Positions 1 to 11,889 of a DNA stretch of 64,000 nt are shown piece after piece. The notes under the pieces were generated by a model, which saw nothing but the letters and a program-made list of their open reading frames with translations, was not told where the DNA came from and made no database searches. Every line of letters begins with the position of its first letter. The first letter of the stretch is position 1. The DNA is from Marsupella aquatica (taxonomy: Eukaryota > Marchantiophyta): NCBI GenBank assembly GCA_973895155.1, contig OZ316897.1, forward strand, positions 15,810,001 through 15,874,000, written 5' to 3'. The position numbers and the translations under genes were made by a program.

Positions 1-392
1 CTCTTGCCAATTTCATCTGATCTGGTCCTGACAAAAGGAGTTGTTTCTTGCCTGCACCCAGTTCTTGGTGTCGTGGAGCCAGTTATTGTTGGTTGCTCCC
101 GCACTGAAGACGCTGTGTTAACTACAGCTGCAGTTGTAGGGTAGTCCAAATCATCAAGCAATTTTTTACGGAAATTGCACTGCACTACCCACTTCTTTAT
201 TTTAATGCGATGCCCAGGGATCTGAATTCCAGATTCCTTCAAGAGGCTATCAATCTCCTCCTCCGAACACATGAAGATGGAGCCATCTATGCCATTGTCA
301 ACAAAGGTCTTCACATATTTTTCGCACTTAAGGAATTTGGCAACTGCAAAGCCAACTTCTCTTTCAGACATGGAAGGTAGAGCAGTCGACAT
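1..392 (-). CDS. SAM-domain protein, 5' part (runs off left edge)
   Basis: An uninterrupted reading frame starts at ATG 392-390 and stays open for 130 codons to the window edge, so the 3' part is missing. Residues about 12-66 fit a sterile alpha motif (SAM) domain: a helix ending in VAKFLKCEKYV, then TFVDNGIDG, an acidic stretch SEEEIDSLL, and the characteristic Gly-x-x-x-x-Gly-His-Arg-x-x-Ile turn (IPGHRIKIKKW). SAM domains are small helical bundles for protein-protein or RNA binding, so the biochemical role is undetermined. After the domain the chain becomes Ser/Thr/Arg-rich and probably disordered. A second in-frame ATG lies at 371. An intron inside this stretch cannot be excluded, but none is needed to keep the frame. 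I cannot tell which larger SAM protein this is. Confidence 0.7.
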   Translation of the reverse strand, partial: MSTALPSMSEREVGFAVAKFLKCEKYVKTFVDNGIDGSIFMCSEEEIDSLLKESGIQIPGHRIKIKKWVVQCNFRKKLLDDLDYPTTAAVVNTASSVREQPTITGSTTPRTGCRQETTPFVRTRSDEIGK

Positions 393-1219
393 GTTCTCTG
401 AAGTTTAGAGAACCAAAATTGCACACACTAAACAACAAAACTTAGTGGCAAGCACTCACTCAGTAGATACTCGCATCTAGTTCACTCGCACTGGTGGAGT
501 CACAAGCAAACTTAGTGGATCAGCGCTCATCCGATACTTAATCAAGATCACTCAAAGCACATACTACCTAGCAGGAACGTAAAGTCCTCCCTCCCTCGAA
601 ACTGTGAATATGGAATTACAATGCCACTAGCACTGAGATATGCTGATGACTCACGCTGACATAAATTGATCAAATTATAGCTTGAATTACAGCTGCCCTC
701 AAATTACAGGCTGCAGCTGTCGATCTTGGCATATCCATCGACCAGTACCTGCATGTAGGTAGGTGGTGGGAGTACATGGGGATCAGAGACAAATTGTTCA
801 CAGAGAATTTAAATTCCAAATTTCAAACATTGAGAAGAGGCGGTAAGTTTGATTCTGAGGAAGACATGAGAGAGCGGCAACCATAGCCCCTAGTACAATT
901 TAAAAATCTTGAAAGAAAGATTCTAAGAAGGCGTGAAAGGCGCGCCCGGCGTGCGCACCTTATCAGGATTTAATTCTGAAGAAGGCATGAGAGAGCCGCG
1001 CCCATTCCTGCCCAATGTCTTGATTTGAAAATCTTGAATTTTTGATTCAATGCATTGGAAAGAGGTGTACATGTTTGATTCTCACCAAGTGTGACAACCA
1101 TCTAAATATGGGCCTTCAAAGTCAAAATTGATTTTTCTTCAAGTTATCCAGGTGCAAGGTGTGTTTGATTCTCAAGTTGGCGCCATTGTTGATGTATGAA
1201 CCTTAAAGAATCTGGATGA
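393..1219. other. Gene-free upstream region of the SAM gene
   Basis: No coding frame is recognisable. It presumably includes the 5' UTR and promoter of the minus-strand SAM gene. A short motif around 'gatgagagagc'-like sequence occurs twice (near 855-885 and 970-1000), each following a 'gattctga'-type stretch, suggesting a small old duplication. No clear TATA box was identified. Confidence 0.3.
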
Positions 1220-1225
1220 CTTGCC

Positions 1226-1535
1226 TGAATGATGTGCATTCATAAAAGCGTCGCTATTCTCTGATAGTAAATAGTTAAGCAGGGCAGCCGACAATTTAGT
1301 TGAACAAGCCCATGTACAACACTATCATCTCTGTTTACCCGTAGTCCAACCTTGCATTCATAAAAGCCTAGGTAGTTTTCATAAAAGCCTAGGTAGTTGT
1401 TCTACGATAGTTAATAGCTGAGCGGGGCAGCCAGCAATTAAGCTAGTCCATGTACATCAGTATCATCTGTCCATGTACATGTACATCAGTATTCACCGAT
1501 CTCAACTCTGTGTACCCGTAGTCCCACCGAGTTCC
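1226..1535. repeat. Diverged tandem duplication (~150 bp x2)
   Basis: Two successive blocks share the same order of words: 'gatagt..atag', 'gggcagcc', 'caattaag'-like, 'ccatgtaca', 'tatcatct', 'tacccgtagtcc'. The junction carries a 'cataaaagcctaggtag' direct repeat twice at about 1348-1396. No coding content is evident. Confidence 0.5.
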
Positions 1536-1540
1536 TGCAA

Positions 1541-3480
1541 TTTAGGGAACTTTTAGATAAACGTGCCCATGTTGCGAGGTCATTGCCTACCATGCAGCCC
1601 TGGCCATTTGTTTGACCACTGAGGAAGAACGTAACCAGCGAATTGCCCATGTATGTGCAGCCAAAATTGGCTTTCACGGTGGGACCCATGAACTCTATAA
1701 TGGAGAATGGCCCTCACTCTCTGTCTGCTAATCTCAATCCTTTGGCCCTCGCTTTGGCCTTGACTCATCCAGCTGTCACACAGTTGTAGCCTCTGGCTTG
1801 TGGAAAGTTAAATATTAGGTCCTCATCAACAAATTTAAAGTGCAGATATAAGCTCAAGGAGACAAACAAAAAATGGCCCTAAGTCTAAACTCCCCCCCCC
1901 CCCCCTCTTTGGAAAATTAAGTCTCCCATAGTTGTGTTGTTGATCTATTAAAATTTGTTCATATACGCTTAACTTGATCATTTGGAATTAAGTTATAAAG
2001 AACAGTATTGTAACAATATTAAGCAAGCCAATTAGGTAGATGAAGTTTTGCTGCCAATCCAAAGTATTTGTCTCCTATATATAAAGACTGAAAAGAAAAA
2101 AAAAATACTAGGTGAGGAAAGCACAAAATAGCCCCAGGCAGAACAAACCTCAGACTTGACATTCAATCTATTTTGTAAATAAGTTGCCTGGGGTCAAAGA
2201 TATTTGAAGGAGATTGCAGCCTGTCAGATAGCTGGGACCAGCAGCCCGGAGAAATTAAATAAATAGGATTTGAGTTGTAAGAGGAGAGATTAAGCTTGGA
2301 GTGGGAAAGGGAAATTAAACCAAATTTGATAGAAGGATGGATGCCTGGGAAGAACTTAGGTAATTAAGGAAGTAATTAAATTGAAACTTTGATAGAATAA
2401 TATATTGGGTAAAGTTCAAGAGAAGGGATCTAGTTACAATAGGTGGAAAATGAATTTTAGTTTATCCTTTAGAAAGTCAGTGGGGAGGGTCTAAGAGGTT
2501 GTGTATTTACATAGTTTAAATATGCCGGTGATAGTACTTAGCATTATATTATTTTGCAGCCTTAGCATGTGCATGCATGTTTCAATAATACACATGAATA
2601 AATAGTGGAGTGAATACAACGAAACAGTAGTTTTCCACTTACGGTCCTTTAAGCCAGATCAAAAGTATAGAAAGACACTGTTTGGATGAAAAACGATTCA
2701 TCGTAAGGCCAGATTGACTTGGAAATGGCTGGAAGGATCGACTTAGATTTGAAGACCTCCAGGTGTACCTGTCCAGTCCGACTCTGAGTCAGGAAGAGGA
2801 GTCTACTGTAGGTCTCTTGAGGTGGTCTCATTGTGTCAAATAAATATATATTGTCAACAGTACTGAACATTCCTGACATGTGTTGTGGACCAGGATCAGA
2901 TACGTTCATGGGGATGATGATAGATATAAAAAAAGCTGACAATTTTAGTCTTTTAGAGGCTCCCATCGTATCATGCAGTTAATATCTTCCATGAATGCAG
3001 TCCACACTTGACTGTATGCATATGTCATCCTCCTCTCAAGGCGTAGGCCTGCAGTAGCTAGATCCTACTAGTGGTTATAGTCTAGCCCCTTGCAGAGCTG
3101 CGGACAAAGGAGTTGTGTTTCTATGTGCTGCAGAAGCTCATTAAATTGCAGCGTTACTTCCATGAGCAGACAAATTCATATGCTGTGAAAGTGGAAAGTA
3201 AATTAGTAAGGATACTCTGGTGCTTATTTTAAAGTGATTTTTTTTGCTAATTATGCCCTTTCATACATAACCCCGGCCCCTGGGCCCCCAGCTTAGGAAA
3301 TAATGAAACATACAAGCCTTTAAACATCCTATGGGCATTCACAATGGTCCAAAGGCAGCTGAGGGATGGATGAGCCCTAGAGGAGCCCAATAGAGGGGTG
3401 GAAAGACGGGGCAGAAATGATCTTGTGAGAGACCTCCCTCTCTAGTCATTCTTCATTAATTATTATTTTAAGTCTAGACC
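1541..3480. other. Gene-free spacer with a C14 tract
   Basis: No convincing ORF, RNA gene or transposon is visible. The only simple-sequence feature is a run of 14 C at 1892-1905. The longest frame here (105 codons, minus, 2649-2966) has no protein-like pattern I recognise. Confidence 0.3.
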
Positions 3481-3492
3481 GGGTGATGCACC

Positions 3493-3578
3493 ACCTGGGG
3501 CGATGAAATATTGAGCTCAATTATATGTCCTTGATTGTTCAATATCTCATCGCCCCAGGTCAATAACAATCAAGGACA
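3493..3578. repeat. Two interleaved inverted repeats (A-B-A'-B')
   Basis: Arm A (3493-3514, starting acctggggcg) pairs with arm A' (3539-3560, ending cgccccaggt) over 22 bp with one mismatch. Arm B (3526-3537, tgtccttgattg) pairs perfectly with B' (3567-3578, caatcaaggaca). Because B lies in the loop of A and B' lies outside it, the two stems have pseudoknot order and could also be alternative hairpins. No flanking gene explains them. Confidence 0.65.
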
Positions 3579-3779
3579 TTTCCAAATGTGAATTAAGTCA
3601 AATGTCAAATTACCAGCGGGAGTACCAGATAGGTTTCTATAGGGGATGAAAAGAAACTTTTAGAACTGGCAGGAAAGTTTTCAATCTTCCCCAAAAATAT
3701 AACTGGGGGTGCTAGTGGGGTGTAGTTTGGTAACTGCTATATCTTGTTATTCATATAATAGTTGTTGGGGGCCAGATAT

Positions 3780-5830
3780 CTAGCTACCCTTGTAACTTGC
3801 CAAGAAAAACCAAATGCTTAAGTTATGACCCTTTCATAGTAAAAATGATAACACTTCCAAATTGGCATGAACAACCAAGTGCTTCCAAAACCCTTGACTT
3901 CCAACTTCCCCAAAATAGTAAAAAATGTGTCTACTAAACCCTTTTGTACATTATAACCCTCCAAACTTGCAAGAATAATCCAATATATGCTTCTACAGCC
4001 CAGGTTTCATAATTATATAAACCCATTATATATAACCCTTCCAATTACTTCAAGGCACTTGTAAACTCGGGGTTTCACTTCCACAAAAATGGCATATCAC
4101 GTGCGACAAAGGATAGGGTCATTTTATTGGTTCTAAGGGAAGACTTAAGAATTTTTGTAGAAGAACAATAGGGTCTTTTAAATTCAATTTTGAGACTTAT
4201 AAGAACATTAGGGTCTTTTTAATCCAATTTTTAGAATATTCCAAGAATATTCCAACTTTATAGGGGTTAAAAAATTAAAAAAAATTCTTACATTTTAGGG
4301 GGTCCGAGGCCTAAAAACGTCGCAGGCGATGGGGAGGTCCCCATATAGTGAGACCCCCGAGCTTGTAAACAACCAAATTCTCTATACCCTAAAGTTCTCG
4401 ATCATATAAGACTTCCAATTAACCGGCACAAACAACCACTTGCTTCTAACAACCTTCCAGTTTGGCATGACCAACCACATACTTCCAATTCAAAACCCTT
4501 TCAACTTGGCAGGGCCAATCAAATACTTAATTTGTAACACTTCCAAGTTGGCATGAACAACCAAAAGCTTTGAAAACCTTTGAAGTTGGCATTAAGAACC
4601 TAAAAAAATGCTTCTTTAACCCTCTCATACACAACTCTTACAGCTTGGCAGGAGTAGCCAAATTAATGCTTCTTTAACCCTAGCTTCCAACTTGGCATGA
4701 ACCCAGGCATCCCGCCAGGCATGAATATAAGTTCAAATATTTCAATCATCTATAAGACTTCAAACTTGGTAACATATGCTAAGTTATAAACCTTTCAAGT
4801 TTACATTAAAAACCAAATGTTTCTGTATCTCTTCCAAGCTAGCATTAACAACCAAGTGCTTCTAGCTAGGGGTAGCTCTTTCAAGCGGGATTCCAGGTTG
4901 GCATCCAAAACCAGATTTTTCTACAACCCTTTCAAAACTATATAACCAAGGTTTATATATATACTTGGCACCAACAGCCAAATGCCTCACAAACCCTTCT
5001 GTCATGCAACTTACCAGGAATAACCAAGTTAATTCTTCTCTAGCTAGCTAGCCCTTCTAACTTGTCATGCATAGCCAAACACTTTCATATTTATAACACG
5101 TACTTCCAACTCGCCAGGAGTACTAACCAAATGCTGGGCCATTCAAATGCTTCTTCTAACAGCTCTTCCATGTTGGCATGAACCCCAAAAGAACTTTCAA
5201 AACCTTCCAAGTTGACTAACATCCAAATGCTTCTACATGTCTTGCAAGTTGGCATTACCAACAAGTGCTTCTAGAGCTCCTCCAAACAGGCTTCCAAATT
5301 GGCAAACCAATAACCAAAGTCTTAAACATAACCCTTTTAACCTGGCTCCAACAACTAAATGCCTCTCAAACCCTTCAAGTTTGCCAAAACATATTAGCCA
5401 AATGCTTTTACAACCGATCAAACTTGAATGCCAAGAATGACCAAATGCTTATGTAAGCCTAATTATTAATAAGCCTATTAACTTGGCACAAGCAACCAAA
5501 TACTTTCAAACTAGTAAGCCTTCCAACTTGCCAAGAACAACCAAATGCTTCAATAACCCTTGCCTAGCTTCAAGCTTGGCATGAACAACATACCAGATAC
5601 TTTCATATAGCACAAACCACCTTGTGGCATTTGGTACCAAGTAGTGCACTTGCCTCTCAAACCTCCTTCAAACTATCTTTTTATTTGTGCCAAATTATTG
5701 TATATCAATCATGTGCTTTCAAAACCCTTACAACTTGGAATCTCTTGTTAGCAATTAATTTATTTGTGGCATTTGGTATCAAGTAGTCCAATTTCAAGTG
5801 ACTCAAACTTCCTTTCAACCCTTATACTTC
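3780..5830. repeat. Degenerate minisatellite, ~40-bp unit
   Basis: About 2 kb is built from dozens of diverged copies of a unit of the type 'aaccaaatgctt...aaccctt-ccaacttggcatga'. Words such as ccaaatgctt, cttccaa, cttggcat and acaacc recur throughout in the same orientation with unit lengths of roughly 30-50 bp. The block is interrupted by the MITE at 4067-4361. Spurious short ORFs in several frames arise from the repeat. No function is inferred. Confidence 0.7.
4067..4361. mobile_element. MULE-like MITE with 9-bp target duplication
   Basis: A 295-bp segment is bounded by inverted ends (left tcggggtttcactt; right agtgagacccccgag) and by a perfect 9-bp direct repeat, cttgtaaac, at 4058-4066 and 4362-4370. 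Nine-base duplications are typical of Mutator-like elements. A diverged copy in opposite orientation lies at 51405-51733, sharing the ends and inner words (tttgtcgcacgtgat; cactatatgg). It has no ORF, so it would be non-autonomous. It inserted into the minisatellite. Confidence 0.75.
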
Positions 5831-5849
5831 CAAGTTTGTCCAGGATAAA

Positions 5850-6790
5850 TATAATTAGTTTTGCTAGGGTCTTACAGCAGGGGGTCTTATAGTTGAGGGA
5901 GTGATGGGTGAGTTGCAGTGGGGTTCATATATTATCTAAGTCTGAGGCAGCTAGGATTAAGTTTTGGGTTGGTTAGTATGATTGAGGACTTTGGATCATT
6001 GGCAGGTTTGGTAAATAAATTGGGGTTGTGGTTGTTTGTGCAGGTTTGGGTTGAAGGCCAGGGCTTGTAGACGGGCAGAGTGTGACTTTAGGGCTTTGTG
6101 TGTTTAGTTATTAGTAGGATTGGGTCTCAAAACTACAATTTGAAGCCGTTTCACCACCTACTGAGCATCATAAAATGTTTGTTTTTGTGGGTTGTGCGTC
6201 ACGGGATTCTACATCGTGGTGTAGGAGCTAAAAGGGGGTCCATTAAATTTGCTACATGCAAGGCGTCATTCTACTTTCAGTTGTCTGAGTCAAGGTTTTA
6301 GTTTTAGGATTCTGGTTGCGGGTCTTGTTGTGTTAGTGTTTTCAGATCCCGGGTATGCACCTCACCTTTAAGGGAATTATTAAATTGCCTAATGAGAAGG
6401 GAATTACTGTACAAGGGGGTTCCAATTATTACATTGCCTAATGGAAAGGGAAGTTGAGACTTTGGGTTAGAGAGGGGGTTTAGAGTTAGTATGTTTTGAG
6501 GTGGAATATGTGTTTGAGGTTCTGGGTTGGATGGGGTACCATTGTGAATGGATAGTTTGGGGGTTAATTATATGGGTTGGATAGGGTTCCAGGTACTTGA
6601 AGGCTTGGGTTGTGGGTTGGATGGGTTAATTTTCAAGTGGAAGGCTTGAGGGTTGTATACTCAATAGCTAGGTTTGTGTGTGTAAGCTTTAATTGGGAGA
6701 GGCGGTTTGGCAGTTTTGGGTTTGATAAATTATTGGGTTAGATTCATTTGTGAGTGGTGGGTTATGTAGAGAGTTTAGTCTTTGATATCA
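5850..6790. other. G/T-rich strand-skewed region
   Basis: The plus strand switches abruptly from C/A-rich (minisatellite) to G/T-rich, with recurring gggttgg, ggatgggt and gtgggttg words up to about 6790. No coding frame is credible; the 67-codon plus frame at 6098-6301 looks random. The reverse complement is AACCC-rich and may be an inverted, more diverged relative of the neighbouring minisatellite. Confidence 0.4.
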
Positions 6791-9700
6791 AAACTACAGA
6801 CGTCCACATTCGATGGAGAAATCATGTGGTTAAATTTCAGAAAGTAGGATGTTTGGATCTCAATTGTAATTATTTTGTGATAGACCTCCGGGTAGACCAA
6901 CTATTAGCCTAAGTAAGTCATAATTTGAACCTCCGAGTTGATTCTGAAGTGTAATAAATTCCAAATTCAGATTTTGTAGCTATACTTAACTAGTACCATG
7001 GCCTCACTGCATATAATTTGTACTCACCAAGGTTTTACTTACAAAGCATGCCTGGGTACTCAGGCGAGTAGACTCAACCAATCAAGCAGATTGGTCATAA
7101 GTTCCAGTTAAGTTCAGAGTCAACTTACTTCTAGATGACAGGGCAAACATTTGTATTAATAGCAAGCCCTGGGCAATTATTCACTCAAGTTTTTCAAGCT
7201 TGCAAATTAAGCATGGGTATTCAAGCCAGTAGGTAGACTCAAACAATGAGGCATATATAACCCCTACCAGTTCCTACTCCAAAGTTAAAACATTGGTTTA
7301 AATTTCTTTTTGGCTAAGCCAAAACAAGGTTGAAAATACTCGGATAGCTGTCAGTAATGCGAGGTAAAGCACAAACTGGCCCCTAGATGTGAACCAAGAG
7401 TCTGAAGCTGACATGACTAAAAGACAAAACTGCCAAACATGTTCCATGATATATGAATATTCTATTTTGATCATGCACGTTGAGGCTCAATTCTGCCAAG
7501 TTCCTCCAAATCTGGGAGACTATAACTGGGAATATTATCCATAGGATTAGTTATAATTGGCTTACTTACTTGTCAACTAATTGTAAAAATAAACCCAAAA
7601 GGCACCCTTACATTAAATGGTTCTCACGTCTTACGCAAGGAGTGACCGGCTACTTTCTCATGCATGTACACATGTGGTTAGGTAGCCAATTTATAGAAAT
7701 ATAGTGGGATCAACTCTACATACTAAATTCATTTACTAAATTTTGTGCTAGATTTAATGAAATTAATGACCAGCCATTATAGTATGGCCCAAATTTAGCC
7801 AGATTTTGGTATCATATATTCTATAGTAGTCGGAGTCTAATTTAAGTCCCAGACAGATTGATTTTATGGGAACACTTGTTCTTTTGCTGCTTTGCTCACG
7901 GCAGCAGCAACTTTCAGCCTTTGGGATCATGAATGTATCCTTGTTCTGGCGTTGCTGTCGTTTTGGCAGTGCTTTCTAATTTCAGCTTGATCAGATAAAA
8001 ATTTGGAAGGTATAAAAGCCTAATTATGTTCATTGGTCTGCCTGCTTTAGCGTCTTTCCTTCTACAACGAAGACAATACTCCAGCTTTTAAACTTAAAGG
8101 TATTGTCTCACTTTGTTACTGTACACAAATCATTCCTCCAGTAAATCTGTGTCAACCTACTCTAGCTGAAGACACGTAAGTCTATCTATATGCCCTCAAA
8201 AGCAGTGTCCAAGTGTTGCTTTCTCTACAGAAGAATGTCGATCTAGTTAATTAGTGGGTACGTAGCTAGCTGGGCTGTAGAGGTCCTAGCTTACTATAGC
8301 TACTGCAAGTTGGCCAGGTGTGCAGCCTCATGATCAATCCAGATGGGGATCCAGCCCATTGGCGAGTTTGAGGGATAATATGTGAAGATATCAGACTCCT
8401 TTAATTTCTATATTATCCCGGAAGTCCTAACGCAGATCAATTCTTCATTGTGGACTCACATGATCGATAAGTGTGGTGACTCTTGATGATAGAAGATTTG
8501 GACATCCATAACATTTTCAGATTATCATGTTGGAGAGTAAGCCAGGTATGATTACAATGACCAAATTATCCCAGACACTCATTCTCTTAAAGCCTAACTC
8601 AATCAGATCGACCAACTCAGGACCATATATACTAATACTGAATATTTCCTGGGAAATCTAATACTCAATCCTTAATCTTGAAAAATTTCTTAAAAAAAGT
8701 TCAGCTTAAGAAAGTAACATCTGAATTAGTTTGGTAGATTCGCCTTTCAGTTGAATTGTATCTTCAAGCACAAAAACTTGTTCTAATTAACTCAATTAAT
8801 TGTACAACTGCTAGCTATTGCGCTGAGTCTCCATTCTAACTTTTCCTGTCCATAATGTCTATAAATTAACCTGTTTTGCAAATAAAAAAAATTTAAAAAA
8901 AAAGACTTTGTCGTATATAGCTTGTGTAAGTCATCACCCCCTAAAATTAGTTTGGGTGTATTGATAATTCTATATTTGAACTGATTGACATGAACCTTTT
9001 CAGTTACTTTAGTTTAATACTACGTGCTAACCTTGTTTATAGCTTGACTAATCGAACATGACCCATCTGGAATAAGTTTTTCTTGAAGATCTAAATGATT
9101 GCTCTTAAGTAAATTGTCTCATATTTATCTTTTGGCTCCCATGGATTTAGGATGGGACGTACAAGGTTTGTTTTGGTCTTTACTTGAAATCTTATTCATA
9201 ATGAAATAAATAAAAATCACTCAATTTAGAAAAGAAAAGTGCAACTTGTAACGGCCCACAACTAGTAGGTCAATACACAAAATGGAAGGGAGCCATAGGT
9301 GACAAAAGACCATCGTAGGGAATAATAGGAGTTATGGTGCTAATATACATTCTCACCTACCTGCAGGCACGCGCCAGCACGCTCCAGCAGTACCAGCCAA
9401 CAAGACTACGTTCCGCCATCCATTGGCCACCCAGAGTAACTTGCACGTAGTAGACTGCTTTAATGTATGAATAAAAGACATCACGCAGCCACTCCTGTCC
9501 AGGTTGATGTCAGAATTTGATTCTTTCCTACTTCCCTCGCATCATTTATGTGCAGTTATTTATCAGTTGATGATTTGGATTTTCTGGCAGTTTATTGAGC
9601 TACTCAATTGCATTTTTCATTATGATATGTATTCTAAGGGCATCAATTATGCCTGGGAGCGCTAAGGTACGTGCATTATGTGCTAAACAATAAGGAATGA

Positions 9701-9800
9701 CCATCGTAGCTTCAGTTGGTATTCTCATGATTTACTAGCCTTGCAATACTAGTGCCAGAATGATGTTCAGTTTGTGCAAAGCCTATACATTCCTGTTTAT
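6791..9800. other. Gene-free spacer
   Basis: No recognisable gene or repeat beyond short A/T tracts. A TATAAAAG word at about 8012-8019 is an isolated promoter-like match with no supported gene downstream. A 74-codon plus frame at 7480-7704 has no family resemblance. Confidence 0.25.
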
Positions 9801-9820
9801 TGTAGCTTGTAAGTACGTAC

Positions 9821-10035
9821 TGTATATGGTCCTGTTTGTTGCACACTGCTTTTGCTCGTAAATTGTGTCATTGTATGGTCAGAATTGTGTCAAAACTGTG
9901 TCCTTGTAAGTGGTCAGAATTGTATTGTATATGGTCCTGTTTGTTGCACACTGCTTTTGCTCGTTAAATGTGTCATTGTATGGTCAGAATTGTGTCAAAA
10001 ACTGTGTCATTACAAGTGGTCAGAATTGTGTCGTA
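9821..10035. repeat. Tandem duplication, ~105-bp unit
   Basis: The block beginning tgtatatggtcctgtttg at 9821 is repeated starting at 9926, with matching inner words (ttgttgcacactgcttttgctcg; gtcattgtatggtcagaattg). Within each unit the phrase 'tggtcagaattgtg' itself recurs twice. Confidence 0.75.
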
Positions 10036-10570
10036 AAATATACTTATGTTGGTCATCGTATACTATCGTGCAGAAAGGCTAGTGATCTATTGTTGCCACT
10101 CTCAGCCTAGCTATCCTTTGTAAGCATATTGAATTTTTCTGGAAATCATGTTCATTTTTTTGCTAAGTCTCGTCAATATATGTTTGCATGTTGAATCTCC
10201 TTTGTGCTCTCGTGAGTAGATTCTAGTAAATTAATGTCAACATGCTCTTGTGCTAAGTAACTTGATATTTATGGGTGCTTGTGTGCAGAAACTTACCATG
10301 AAGACCATACTAGCTAATTAGCTTGCTGCAGGAATATTGAGCTACACGAACATACTGCCGATGATAAGGTGGAGGAAGGTGAGGATGATATCAAGGCACA
10401 AGCTTGCAGTCTTGGTAAGCCACAGAAATCATTCCTCAGTGTTTTACAAATAGTCCTCCTGAACTTGAATTGGTTGGATCCACCTGCTGCTCCTATTGTT
10501 TTCGGCCACCTCCTCTTGCTCCTTGGTTGGCTCCATCTTTCCCTCCTCTTCCTTCTCTGTAATAACATTC

Positions 10571-10966
10571 ACCTCCTCTTTGGTTGGATCTAAGTCCTTG
10601 TTCCTTGCTGAGAGTTCGTCCGCAGATTTAGTGACCATTCCTTAATTCTATCTCAAAATGGGTCCACATCTTTGCATCTCCCTGAAAGTCGCCAATGATC
10701 CGCCTCTTTGGTTGGATCCAAGTCCTTGTTCCTTGCGCTGAGAGTTTGTCCGCAGATTTAGTGACCATTCCTTAATTCTATCTCAAAATGGGTCCACAGC
10801 TTGGCATCTCCCTAAAAGTCGCCAATGATCCTCCTCTTTGGTTGGATCCAAGTCCTTGTTCCTTGCTGAGAGTTAGTCCACAGATTTAGTGTCCATTCCT
10901 TAATTCTATCTCAAAATGAGTCCACAGCTTCGCATCTCCCTGAATTAAAATTGCCAATGATACATG
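10571..10966. repeat. Tandem triplication, ~129-bp unit, covering a gene 3' end
   Basis: The word tttggttggat starts at 10579, 10707 and 10837, and each copy continues with the same order: agtccttgttccttgc, gcagatttagtg, ccattccttaattc, gcatctccct, gccaatgat. The third copy overlaps the last codons and stop of the minus-strand 231-aa ORF at 10886-11581. The two other copies therefore carry duplicated versions of that gene's C-terminal codons and 3' flank. Confidence 0.75.
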
Positions 10967-11581
10967 ACGAGTTAAGGCGCTCAGGGCGAAGCCTGTAGTT
11001 TCCCAGCGCTTGGTTATCAGCAAATTTGTACGATATGTCCAACCTCCATGACATAAGTTAGTACCTGTCCAACTTTTTGCTCGCAAGGACTGCAGCCCAC
11101 AAAATGGGTCATGAGTGGCCTCCTCATCTGCGCGCATTCTATATTCATCGCTGAATAGCCTGCTCCAGTAGTGCCATTCCCCACTCAGCACAATATCAGT
11201 CTCGAAGTACACTTTAGATGCCCACCTCTCTGTTAAGAGCAAATAGACCAAGCTAGACTGGTGGTCTGTGAGCTCCATTGATGGCCTATCAAGAAAAGTG
11301 CGCAAAAAGTCTCTTGTGAGATTTGCTGACGCAGCCCATCTGTCCGAAAGGGCTAATGACCACTGACAATTTTGTATGAACATGTCTCCGGTGCTGATCC
11401 CATTGTATTTCTTTAGGTCAAACACTTCATGCTCGTTCACCCGGCCCATAGCACAAGGTTGTAGCCACTGATCGACATTGTACATGCGGACCAGAGCAAA
11501 TATATAATTACGATTGCCCGCACATCGAACTTCGTGAATGGGTCTACACACTGTGCTGAAAATGAAGACCTTGTCCATCAT
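10886..11581 (-). CDS. Unassigned 231-aa protein
   Basis: A single open frame of 231 codons from ATG 11581 (followed at once by a second ATG) to TAA at 10888-10886. I do not recognise the family. The composition is protein-like, Trp- and Leu-rich. A motif of hydrophobic residues followed by acidic/basic-Arg-Trp recurs (LSDRW near residue 78, LTERW near 116, ITKRW near 189), suggesting an internally repeated helical fold. No signal peptide or membrane segment is obvious. The last ~15 codons fall in the third unit of the tandem triplication, so the present stop could have been created or moved by it. A short upstream frame in another phase (11544-11771) could be a 5' exon or UTR. Spurious translation cannot be ruled out. 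Confidence 0.45.
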   Translation of the reverse strand: MMDKVFIFSTVCRPIHEVRCAGNRNYIFALVRMYNVDQWLQPCAMGRVNEHEVFDLKKYNGISTGDMFIQNCQWSLALSDRWAASANLTRDFLRTFLDRPSMELTDHQSSLVYLLLTERWASKVYFETDIVLSGEWHYWSRLFSDEYRMRADEEATHDPFCGLQSLRAKSWTGTNLCHGGWTYRTNLLITKRWETTGFALSALTRHVSLAILIQGDAKLWTHFEIELRNGH

Positions 11582-11889
11582 TTTTGTTTATTTTGTTGTG
11601 CTCACACATCCGCCATCCTGGAGCTGGATAAGGCAATTTTAAATGACGCACTAGAGAGTCAATGTCGAGATATAGCAGTGTTAAAAACATAATTTTACCT
11701 TTCAACTGGGATTTTAAAATCCATACTTGTGAACACAGCATCGCTATCGGTCCACAAAATCCACTCCACATCTGGGCTGTTTATATATCATCATCACTAA
11801 ATTAAGAATTGGAAGCTTCGCAAACCAATCTTAGTTCTGATATGTTCATAAAACACGAACGGCCGTCATTGCGTGAAATGCTAGCTGTG

